A stretch of 11,823 nt of DNA from Candidatus Glassiibacteriota bacterium (lineage in GTDB: Bacteria; Gemmatimonadota; Glassbacteria; GWA2-58-10), in NCBI GenBank assembly GCA_016934095.1, contig JAFGTO010000133.1:1-11823 (forward strand). Direction: 5' to 3'. Shown piece after piece: positions 1 through 6,187 of the stretch. The translations under genes were made by a program, and so were the position numbers. Numbering within the stretch: the first letter of the stretch is position 1; each line of letters opens with the position of its first letter. The notes beneath the pieces are model-generated. The model was not told where the DNA came from. It saw only the letters and a program-made list of their open reading frames with translations, and searched no databases.

Positions 1-502
1 CCTCACCCGGCCGGCCCGAGCCGAAAGCAGCCTCTTTTCTCTCGAGGCTGTCCGCGGCGGGACCGGCTCGCTCCGCCGCCGGGGGTGCCGCCGGGAGGGA
101 ATCGGCAAAAGATGCGCGCAGGCGGAAGCTGTCCGGGAAAGTGAAAGGCCAGGCCAGGTAGGAGGCTACCAGGCGGGTGCAGCTCAGGCTCGAATCCAGG
201 CATACCAGGCCACGGACAGGGTCCAGGCTGTAAAGTCCGGGACTGAGCAGGGTAGTGTCGCAGAAAAGCTGCAGCGAGGAGGGGATGACAAAACGGGAGC
301 TGAGGGCCGCCTGCCGCGGCCTGCCGGCAAGCTCCAGGGTATCGCAGCGGCTTACCTGCACCTGGCGGGCGGAGAGTTCCCCGGCCGGGGCCCGGGGGGC
401 GGAACCGGCCAGCGCCAGCACCGTCAGCAGGAGAATCAGCGACCTGAGACTGCCCGGCGCAACAGGGCGGCTGCGACTGTAGCCTGGCCGCCGGGGTATC
501 AT
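1..502 (-). CDS. Secreted protein with SprA-like motif, 3' end outside window
   Basis: This frame is open from an ATG at 502 to the left edge (167 codons), so the C-terminus is missing. The start is fixed by an ATGA overlap with the stop of the upstream lipoprotein gene and by an AAGGG just before it. Residues 1-18 are basic and proline-rich. Residues 19-34 form a hydrophobic stretch (LRSLILLLTVLALAGS), followed by AP-rich sequence, as in a signal peptide cut near residues 35-40. Around residues 70-115 there is a pattern of 'FVIPSS', then 'LLSPGLYSLDPVRGLVCL', then 'SYLAWPF'. This resembles the 'gse-vyldg-LL-G-dY-iDy-G-i' segment of SprA-type cell-surface proteins in FCB bacteria. I infer export to the periplasm or outer membrane. 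The overlap implies co-translation with the lipoprotein. Family assignment is tentative because the body of the protein is not visible. Confidence 0.7.
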   Translation of the reverse strand, partial: MIPRRPGYSRSRPVAPGSLRSLILLLTVLALAGSAPRAPAGELSARQVQVSRCDTLELAGRPRQAALSSRFVIPSSLQLFCDTTLLSPGLYSLDPVRGLVCLDSSLSCTRLVASYLAWPFTFPDSFRLRASFADSLPAAPPAAERAGPAADSLERKEAAFGSGRPGE

Positions 503-1389
503 TTCCCTTGCTCCAGGTCGATTGCCTTAAGCACGGCAGGACTGCCTGCCAGCAGGTAGACAGTACCCGGGCGGGAGGCCGGGGCGCAGATGTCCCAGAC
601 CGGCGAGAGGCCTGTCTGCAATTCACTCCAGGCCCGGGTGGCGGTCTCCAGCATCAGCAGGCGGCTGCGGCGGTCGGTCAGGCAGAGCCACTCGCTACCG
701 CCCGCAGCCGCGGCCGTAACCCTGGCGGGTGTGAAATTCTCGAACTCCAGGCCGATCTCCCGCGCGGTGCGGCCGAAGATGTCAACTTCGGTAAGGCTTT
801 TCCCCCCGGGCCAGAGCAGGTAGAGCCTGGCTTCATCGGCGGAGACTGCAATATCCACGGGCTCGGCGGCCCGGCGGCCGCCCCCGGCGGCGAAGGACCA
901 CAGCGGGCGGCCGGAATCATCCAGCAGGTGCACCCGGGCCGTGGAGCGGTCATATACCGCAAGCTGGCTCCCGGCAACCAGCTCCAGCAGCACCGGGTCC
1001 TCAGCGAAAGGCAGGTCGATGCTGCCGCGGAGCTCTCCCCGGTAGTCGATGCGCCAGATCCGGCGGCTGCCGCGGTCGGTGAGGTAGACAAAGAACCCGT
1101 CCCCCCGGCTGAGAAAGGCCGGGTCCACGAACGGCCGCCCGCTCTCGGACCCATCGATCTGCCAGAGCGCCTTGCCTGTCTCCGGAGAAACCCTGGACAG
1201 CACTGCATTGGTCCGGTCAAGGATGAAAACCTCGCCGCCGGGGCCGACCGAGAGCCGCTCCGGAGCGGCCGCCTCGACAAAACCGCTGAAATCCAGCCCC
1301 AGGGTCCACGGTCCGCCGGCGCCCGCGGCATAAGCGCAGCCTGCCAGTAACAGCACGGGCAAGGTCATTTTCAGGGTACGGGCCTGCAT
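499..1389 (-). CDS. Lipoprotein with six NHL-like beta-propeller blades
   Basis: The 296-residue product begins with a short basic n-region, a hydrophobic stretch and the lipobox LLAGC. Cys18 would be lipidated, and Ala19 at +2 does not suggest inner-membrane retention. From about residue 36 to the end, a strand pattern recurs every 44-46 residues: GEVFILD (52), GFFVYLTDRGSRRIWRID (98), QLAVYDRSTARVHLLD (142), ARLYLLWPGGKSLTEVD (188), EWLCLTDRRSRLLML (233) and TVYLLAGSPAVLKAID (277). Six repeats fill the whole mature chain, as expected for a closed six-bladed NHL/YncE-like propeller. No catalytic motif is visible, so a binding or scaffolding role at the cell envelope is most likely. The start at 1389 gives the basic residues before the hydrophobic core; a GGAG lies 14 nt upstream, slightly far. 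An in-frame ATG seven codons later is an alternative. The stop overlaps the next gene by 4 nt. Confidence 0.85.
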   Translation of the reverse strand: MQARTLKMTLPVLLLAGCAYAAGAGGPWTLGLDFSGFVEAAAPERLSVGPGGEVFILDRTNAVLSRVSPETGKALWQIDGSESGRPFVDPAFLSRGDGFFVYLTDRGSRRIWRIDYRGELRGSIDLPFAEDPVLLELVAGSQLAVYDRSTARVHLLDDSGRPLWSFAAGGGRRAAEPVDIAVSADEARLYLLWPGGKSLTEVDIFGRTAREIGLEFENFTPARVTAAAAGGSEWLCLTDRRSRLLMLETATRAWSELQTGLSPVWDICAPASRPGTVYLLAGSPAVLKAIDLEQGK

Positions 1390-1416
1390 AACAGGAAAGC
1401 TTTCTCCGGGACAAGA

Positions 1417-1445
1417 GGGGCGTTGAAAAAATACCTCAACGCCCC
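1417..1445. repeat. Perfect 10-bp-stem hairpin in lipoprotein leader
   Basis: GGGGCGTTGA (1417-1426) is the exact reverse complement of TCAACGCCCC (1436-1445), with a 9-nt loop. It lies 28 nt upstream of the lipoprotein start, so it would be in that gene's 5' untranslated leader. No T-run follows on either strand, so it does not look like an ordinary intrinsic terminator. It could stabilise the leader or bind a protein. Confidence 0.6.
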
Positions 1446-1468
1446 GTGGTGAAATTTATTGCTTCTTG

Positions 1469-1588
1469 GGCTGTCAAGGGCAAGGCAAGCCGTTTCCAGT
1501 GTAATTGCATGAGTTCCTACCTTTTATGCAATTATAGTTTTCTAGCCGCATGTTGTTGTCCCAAGAGTGGAAACGGCCCTTGACAGCC
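1469..1588. repeat. 120-bp nested palindrome, possible MITE or IS remnant
   Basis: The outer arms GGCTGTCAAGGG (1469-1480) and CCCTTGACAGCC (1577-1588) are exact reverse complements. Inside them, GCCGTTTCCA (1489-1498) is complemented by TGGAAACGGC (1568-1577). Innermost, TAATTGCAT (1502-1510) is complemented by ATGCAATTA (1526-1534). The left arm carries eight extra bases between its outer and middle blocks. A competing pairing exists: TCTTGGG (1464-1470) with CCCAAGA (1560-1566). Each outer arm carries TTGACA pointing outward, as some insertion-sequence ends do. No transposase and no clear target-site duplication is visible. A MITE, a solo IS remnant or a structured RNA are all possible. 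Confidence 0.6.
1474..1551 (-). other. Possible 25-codon small ORF within the palindrome
   Basis: A frame starting with ATG at 1551 runs 25 codons to a TGA whose bases lie in the left outer arm of the palindrome. A GGGA sits 8 nt before the ATG. The predicted peptide starts MRLENYNC, ends in LPCP and has cysteines at 8, 15 and 24. It would lie 84 nt before the lipoprotein start, with the 1417-1445 hairpin in between, so it could be a leader peptide. A frame this short in AT-richer sequence arises easily by chance. Confidence 0.15.
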
Positions 1589-1713
1589 TGTATCCCCTAA
1601 ACCCTGCTTAATATTTCAACGCGCTGCTAAAAGTCAATAAAAATCCGGCCGGGCGACAGCCCATCTGCCGGGGCGCGGTAAAATAAGTTTGCGCTTGCCA
1701 ATCCGTGCAGGCA

Positions 1714-1751
1714 GGTCTAAATTTGACCCCACGCGGCCCGTATCCCATAAC
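1714..1751 (+). promoter_or_regulatory. Weak sigma-70 promoter with overlapping near-palindrome
   Basis: TTGACC (1723-1728) and CATAAC (1746-1751) are separated by 17 nt, resembling -35 and -10 boxes. The start of transcription would be near 1758, giving a leader of about 46 nt before the glycosidase ATG. The -35 box is part of a 15-bp near-palindrome, GGTC-TAAATTT-GACC (1714-1728), which could be an operator. The -10 match is only four of six, so this is a candidate only. Confidence 0.3.
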
Positions 1752-1803
1752 GGCTCTTAAGCAAGATTTATGCTGGAAACTTGACCATCCACAGGGACTG
1801 ACA

Positions 1804-3114
1804 ATGTTCGACTTAAAAGGGTTCAAGAGGGTAGATTTCCCGCAAGGCTTCCTCTGGGGTGCATCCACCAGCGCCTACCAGGTCGAGGGGGGCAACACCA
1901 ATAACCAGTGGTGGGCTTTCGAGCAGCTCGAGGGCAGGATCGAGCGCGGCGAAAAGTGCGGGGATGCCTGCGGCCACTACCGCAAGTACGAGGAGGATTT
2001 CGACCTGGCGCAGAGCCTGAAACACAACATCCACCGCCTGAGTATCGAATGGAGCCGGGTCTGCCCGCAAGAGGGTGTCTTCGATACCGCAGAGCTGGAG
2101 CACTACCGCAGGGTGCTCGAGGCCCTCAGGGAGCGGGGGATGAAAGTGTTGCTCACCATGCACCATTTCACCGACCCGCTCTGGTTTTTCGAGAAAGGCA
2201 GCTTCGGCCGGGAGGGGGCGGAAGCCGACTTCGCGGCTTTCTGCGGGAGGTGCGCCCGGGAGTACGGCGGCCTGGTGGATTACTGGGCCACTTTCAACGA
2301 GCCCCAGGTGAACCTGCTGGGCTGGTACTGGGGGATTTTCCCGCCTGAGAAGAAAGACCTGCAGGCGGCCTGCCGTGTGCTGGCCGGTCAACTCAAGGCA
2401 CACGCCGCGGCCCGCGAGGCGATAAAGGCCAGCCTGCCCGGGGCGCAGGTGGGCATGGTGATGGCCACCGGCGAGTTCCGCCCCCGGCGCGACAGCGATT
2501 TCCTGGACCGCCTGTACAGCGACCTGTTCGACTACCTCTGGACCGGGTCGCATCTCGAGGCGGTGGGCAGCGGATGGATCCGTTACCCTGCTGTCGGCGA
2601 GGATGAGCAAGTGGACGGTCTGAGGAACAGTTGTGACTTCTGGGGTGTCAACTACTACACCGAGAACTGGGTGGACAGCCGCAGCCCGCGGGGCCTGGCA
2701 GAGCCCCTGCCCGGACAGCGGGTCAGCGGAATGAAATGGACCTGGGCGCCGGAGGGGCTGGTCAAGTCCCTGGAGCGCTACTCCAGGCAGGGTGTGCCGC
2801 TGTTCGTCTCGGAGAACGGTATCGCCACGGATGACGATTTCGAGAGGGTGCGCTACCTGGTCGAGCACCTGCGCGCCGTGGCCGCCGCCCTCGGGATGGG
2901 CCTGGATGTCCGCGGCTACCTGCACTGGTCGCTGCTGGACAACTTCGAGTGGGCCTGCGGGTTCCGGCCGCGCTTCGGCCTGGTGGGCGTGGACTACAGG
3001 ACACTCGAGCGGAAAGTCAAGCCGAGCGCCGAATTCTACGCAGAGGTGATCGAGAACAATGCCCTGACCCGCGAGCTGATAGAGCGGTATCTCCCGGAGG
3101 CTTACAGGTTTTGA
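1804..3114 (+). CDS. GH1 family beta-glycosidase (beta-glucosidase type)
   Basis: The product is a 436-residue retaining beta-glycosidase of family GH1, close to the usual 440-460. The N-terminal signature FPQGFLWGASTSAYQVEGG begins near residue 13. The acid/base glutamate is in TFNEP (Glu166) and the nucleophile in SENG (Glu337). The aglycone and sugar-site block WSLLDNFEWACGFRPRFGL near residue 378 is intact. It should hydrolyse terminal beta-linked sugars such as beta-glucosides or galactosides; sequence alone does not give the exact sugar. No signal peptide is visible, so the enzyme is probably cytoplasmic, acting on imported oligosaccharides. I chose ATG 1804 because AGGG lies 7 nt upstream and the GH1 fold starts directly after it. 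An in-frame GTG at 1705 would add 33 unrelated residues. The next gene follows after 22 nt, so the two are likely co-transcribed. Confidence 0.95.
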   Translation: MFDLKGFKRVDFPQGFLWGASTSAYQVEGGNTNNQWWAFEQLEGRIERGEKCGDACGHYRKYEEDFDLAQSLKHNIHRLSIEWSRVCPQEGVFDTAELEHYRRVLEALRERGMKVLLTMHHFTDPLWFFEKGSFGREGAEADFAAFCGRCAREYGGLVDYWATFNEPQVNLLGWYWGIFPPEKKDLQAACRVLAGQLKAHAAAREAIKASLPGAQVGMVMATGEFRPRRDSDFLDRLYSDLFDYLWTGSHLEAVGSGWIRYPAVGEDEQVDGLRNSCDFWGVNYYTENWVDSRSPRGLAEPLPGQRVSGMKWTWAPEGLVKSLERYSRQGVPLFVSENGIATDDDFERVRYLVEHLRAVAAALGMGLDVRGYLHWSLLDNFEWACGFRPRFGLVGVDYRTLERKVKPSAEFYAEVIENNALTRELIERYLPEAYRF

Positions 3115-3136
3115 CCTGCGGGAGGCATGGAGGGAA

Positions 3137-4342
3137 ATGAACTCCAGAGAAAGAGTACTGGCAGCCATCGAGCGCCGCGAGCCGGACCGGGTGCCGATCG
3201 ATTTCGGCTCCACCCGCCAGAGCGGGATCATGGCCGCAGCCTACCACGAGCTGAAAAAGCTCCTGGGCCTGGACGGCGAGACCTTTGTCTATGACATCTA
3301 CCAGATGCTGGCCGAGGTCGAGGAGCCGGTGAGACGGCGCCTGCACTCGGACGTGGTCGCCCTGAGGGCGAGGACAGTGGCTTTCGGGGTGCCGAACCTG
3401 GGCCGCAGGGACTGGACCCTGAACAATGGGACCCGGGTCAAGGTGAGCGCCGCGCTCGATCCCGAGTCGGACAGCCGGGGCAACCTCTTTATCCTCGACC
3501 GCGGGGGCCGGCGTATAGCCTGCATGCCGGCCGGAGGGTTCTACTTCGATTCGCTCGAGAAAGGCGCCGGCGCGGCCCACGTGGACCCGGACAAGTGGGA
3601 GATCCCGCCTCTGGCCGAGGAGGAGCTGCGCTTCCTGGAGGAGCAGGCCGCTTTCTGGCACCTCGAGACAGACTACGCGGTGATCGCCGAGCTGCCGCAG
3701 GTGGAGCTTTTTTTCGGCTTCGGCGGCGGGGGATTCGATGACTGGCTGGTGACCCTGATGACCGAGGAAAACTATGTCCGCGAGCTCTATGAAAAAGCCG
3801 TCGAGGGCATGTGCCGCAACTTCGACCTCTATTACCAGGCCACCTCGGGCAGGTTCGACATCGCCAAGTTCAACGATGATTTCGGAATGCAGAGCGGCGA
3901 GTTCGCCGACCCGGAGCTGTTCCGCAGCCTGGTCCTGCCCTACTACGGGAAATACATCGACCATATCAGGGGCACCGACAGCAGGCTGAAAATATTCCAG
4001 CACTGCTGCGGGTCGATCTTCAACCTGCTGGGCGAGATGATCGGGATCGGGGTCGAGGTGATCAACCCGGTGCAGACCAGTGCGGCCAACATGGACCCGG
4101 CCGGTTTGAAAGAGGCGTACGGCGAGCGGGTCTGTTTCTGGGGCGGCGGGGTGGAGAACCAGCGGGTGCTGGCTTTCGGCACCCCGCAGGAGGTGGCCGC
4201 CCAGGCCGCCGAGCGGGTGGAGATCTTCAAGCCGGGCGGCGGGTTCGTGTTCAACACCATCCACAATATCCAGCAGAACACGCCTGCCGAAAACATCCTG
4301 GCCGCTTTCGACACGGCCTACGAAAAAGGAAGCTACCGTTAA
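3137..4342 (+). CDS. Uroporphyrinogen-decarboxylase-like (URO-D superfamily) protein
   Basis: This 401-residue protein has the URO-D/MtaA fold signatures: NSRERVLAAIERREPDRVPI at residue 2 and a C-terminal PGGGFVFNTIHNIQQNTPAE that matches the 'GHGI-p-tP-eN' end of the family. His289-Cys290-Cys291-Gly resembles the HxC zinc ligands of methylcobalamin:CoM methyltransferases such as MtaA. The position where those enzymes have their last cysteine reads GGG here, so a full MtaA-like zinc site is not apparent. True HemE is about 350 residues and begins differently, so heme synthesis is unlikely. The reaction is unknown: a corrinoid-linked methyl transfer or a decarboxylation are both possible. GGAGGG 3 nt before the ATG is a strong ribosome-binding site. 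Its place behind a glycosidase points to a sugar- or glycoside-related substrate, which is inference. No terminator is evident after it. Confidence 0.85.
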   Translation: MNSRERVLAAIERREPDRVPIDFGSTRQSGIMAAAYHELKKLLGLDGETFVYDIYQMLAEVEEPVRRRLHSDVVALRARTVAFGVPNLGRRDWTLNNGTRVKVSAALDPESDSRGNLFILDRGGRRIACMPAGGFYFDSLEKGAGAAHVDPDKWEIPPLAEEELRFLEEQAAFWHLETDYAVIAELPQVELFFGFGGGGFDDWLVTLMTEENYVRELYEKAVEGMCRNFDLYYQATSGRFDIAKFNDDFGMQSGEFADPELFRSLVLPYYGKYIDHIRGTDSRLKIFQHCCGSIFNLLGEMIGIGVEVINPVQTSAANMDPAGLKEAYGERVCFWGGGVENQRVLAFGTPQEVAAQAAERVEIFKPGGGFVFNTIHNIQQNTPAENILAAFDTAYEKGSYR

Positions 4343-4414
4343 ACCCGACTGGAAGGATACCGGCTATGCCAGTGGAAAAAAGTTCTTTCCTGCTCCGGGT
4401 ACGCCCTGGCCAAT

Positions 4415-6184
4415 TCAGGATAGCTCCTCCTTGACTGCCAGGCCTATCTTTTCCAAGGTATAAGGTTTCTTGATATAGCGGCCGGCCCCTGATTTCTGGG
4501 CGGCCCTGACATCGTCCGTCATGGAGAACCCGCTGGCAATGACGGCTTTCTGGCCGGGATGTATCTTTATCAGCTTCTCGTAAGTCTCACGGCCGTTCAT
4601 GCCGGGGGCCATAATCATATCAAGCAAGACTAGATCCACGGTATGACTCTTCAGATATTTCACAGCCTCTTCACCACTGGAAACCGTATCTACTTCATAA
4701 CCCAGGGCGGTCAGGATAGAGCAGGCAATTTCTCTCTGTTGCGCCAAATCATCGACAACCAGGATTTTTTGTCCCTGTCCTTTCAGCTCTTCGACAGGGA
4801 CCGCCGCAGCCTGTATTATGATATCTTCCCTGGTTATCGGGAAATAAAGGTTGAATACCGTACCTTCTCCATTACTGGTGATATCGATATAACCGTCATG
4901 GTCCTGTACCGTATTCCAGACGACCGACAGACCTAATCCGGTGCCGCTTTTGCCCATCACCTTGGTTGTGTAAAACGGCTCGAAAATCCTGTCCAGGTCT
5001 TCTTCCCGCACCCCGGAGCCATTGTCTGAGACAATCAGGGCAGCATACTCGCCTGCGCGGATATCTTCATAACACTTCAACGGCCTGTCCACATAACGGT
5101 TTTCCGTCGAGATTACGATACAGCCGCCGGATTTGTTCTCTACAGCCTCGGCAGCGTTCGAGATCAGATTCATGATGACTTTTTCGACATGAAAGCGCGA
5201 GGCCCGGATATTCAGCAGCTCGGGGTCCAGATCGACTTTAACCGAGATATCACGCCGCGAATTTATAAGATTTTTATACTCGGGGGAGTGAAGGTATTCC
5301 TCGATAATATGATTCAGCTTTACCGGTTCTTTATGGCTTGCCACTCCCCTGGCCAGGGTAAGAAGGTCTTCTACGACTGCGGCGGCCCTGAGTCCTGCCT
5401 GGTGTATTGTCTGGATGGCCTGTCTGTGTCCGGCGGGCAGACCACCCTGTAACAGAAGTAACTGAGGATAACTGACAATACCTGAAAGGATATTGTTCAA
5501 ATCGTGAGCGACCCCGCCGGCCAGGAGCCCGACAGCTTCCATTTTCTTAGCTCTGGCGAGCTTCTTTTCACTCTCGATTAACCTCTGGTTGAGCAGAGCC
5601 AATTTTGCTTCTGTCTCGAGCTTTTCCTCCAGGTTGGCCAGCTTGGACTCGAACTCGAGTTTTTGCAAGGCCTGACTGGCAAGTATCGAGAAACGGCGGG
5701 CCAGGGTGAGGTGTTCGCGGGAGAAGTGCCCTCTCTCGGAATGAGTGCAAATAAAAAGAGCTTTCCGCTCGTCCGTGTGAATTGAAAAATGAAGTGCCGA
5801 GCGCACGGCCTGCCTCACTCTCTGCGGCTGGGAACGCCACTCTTCTATGAGTTCCGTATCGAATGCCGCTACCGGCTGGCCCTTGATAACGCGCTTCAAC
5901 ATCGCTGCAGGCCGCCATACAGTGCCGGAAAACACTTCATCGGAAGCAGCCTCGAGCTTAAACAGCCCGTCCTCTTTCATGGTCAGGACAGCGGCGGCTT
6001 CAAAGCCCAGCGGCTGCTGAAAAACCTTGAACAGTTTTTCAAACAGCTCGTGTGGATCTTTGGTCAGGACAATAACCCGCAAGCCGTTCAACAGAGATTC
6101 TGCTATGTGTCGTTGATGTTCTTCCCTTTTTCTGGCTTCCTCCAAATTCAGCAGCGCTTCCCGCAGCTCTTCCGAAGTATCCAT
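4415..6184 (-). CDS. Soluble hybrid histidine kinase: GAF-like, HisKA, HATPase, REC
   Basis: The 589-residue protein has no membrane segment, so it is cytosolic. Residues about 30-175 form a GAF-like sensor domain, followed by a coiled-coil linker (about 177-215). The dimerisation/phosphotransfer helix carries GGVAHDLNNIL with the phospho-acceptor His227. The ATPase domain shows the N box (NLISNAAEAV, Asn339/Asn343), G1 (DNGSG, 387-391) and G2 (GTGLGL, 414-419). The C-terminal receiver domain has the acidic pair Asp478/Asp479, phospho-acceptor Asp522 and Lys573. There is no output or Hpt domain, so phosphate must leave to an unlinked Hpt protein, or the receiver may tune the kinase. The gene starts 3 nt after the stop of the FIST gene and is surely co-transcribed with it. 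Its GC content is visibly lower than that of the flanking operons. It resembles NahK, the NosP partner, in architecture only in part, since NahK has PAS rather than GAF input. Confidence 0.93.
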   Translation of the reverse strand: MDTSEELREALLNLEEARKREEHQRHIAESLLNGLRVIVLTKDPHELFEKLFKVFQQPLGFEAAAVLTMKEDGLFKLEAASDEVFSGTVWRPAAMLKRVIKGQPVAAFDTELIEEWRSQPQRVRQAVRSALHFSIHTDERKALFICTHSERGHFSREHLTLARRFSILASQALQKLEFESKLANLEEKLETEAKLALLNQRLIESEKKLARAKKMEAVGLLAGGVAHDLNNILSGIVSYPQLLLLQGGLPAGHRQAIQTIHQAGLRAAAVVEDLLTLARGVASHKEPVKLNHIIEEYLHSPEYKNLINSRRDISVKVDLDPELLNIRASRFHVEKVIMNLISNAAEAVENKSGGCIVISTENRYVDRPLKCYEDIRAGEYAALIVSDNGSGVREEDLDRIFEPFYTTKVMGKSGTGLGLSVVWNTVQDHDGYIDITSNGEGTVFNLYFPITREDIIIQAAAVPVEELKGQGQKILVVDDLAQQREIACSILTALGYEVDTVSSGEEAVKYLKSHTVDLVLLDMIMAPGMNGRETYEKLIKIHPGQKAVIASGFSMTDDVRAAQKSGAGRYIKKPYTLEKIGLAVKEELS

Positions 6185-6187
6185 TAT

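Larger units (their letters stand above)
1390..1803. other. Divergent intergenic region
   Basis: This gap of 414 bases separates the minus-strand lipoprotein gene from the plus-strand glycosidase gene, so it should contain promoters for both. It holds a 10-bp-stem hairpin at 1417-1445, a 120-bp nested inverted repeat at 1469-1588, a 25-codon minus-strand frame inside the latter, and a weak promoter and near-palindrome around 1714-1751. The stretch 1589-1710 shows no clear structure. The region is more AT-rich than the flanking genes. I see no convincing sigma-70 promoter for the lipoprotein gene. Confidence 0.7.

Noticed and set aside
3..626. 207-codon minus-strand frame at the left edge
   Set aside because: It begins inside the lipoprotein gene and is low-complexity; the overlapping frame from 502 has an ATGA-coupled start and a signal peptide.
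508..1350. 280-codon plus-strand frame opposite the lipoprotein
   Set aside because: Opposite a protein with a lipobox and six regular blades; no motif or ribosome-binding site of its own.
1705..1803. 33-residue extension of the glycosidase from a GTG
   Set aside because: No ribosome-binding site and no similarity to GH1 N-termini; it would also cover the likely promoter.
1813..3231. 472-codon frame on the minus strand opposite the GH1 gene
   Set aside because: The plus strand carries all GH1 catalytic motifs; the antisense protein matches nothing and spans into the next gene.
3017..4264. 415-codon minus-strand frame opposite the URO-D-like gene
   Set aside because: Antisense by-product of GC-rich codon use; the plus strand has a strong ribosome-binding site and family motifs.
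4374..4390. GGAAA/TTTCC hairpin between the convergent operons as a terminator
   Set aside because: Only five mostly A/T pairs and no T-run after it on either strand, so it is not supportable.
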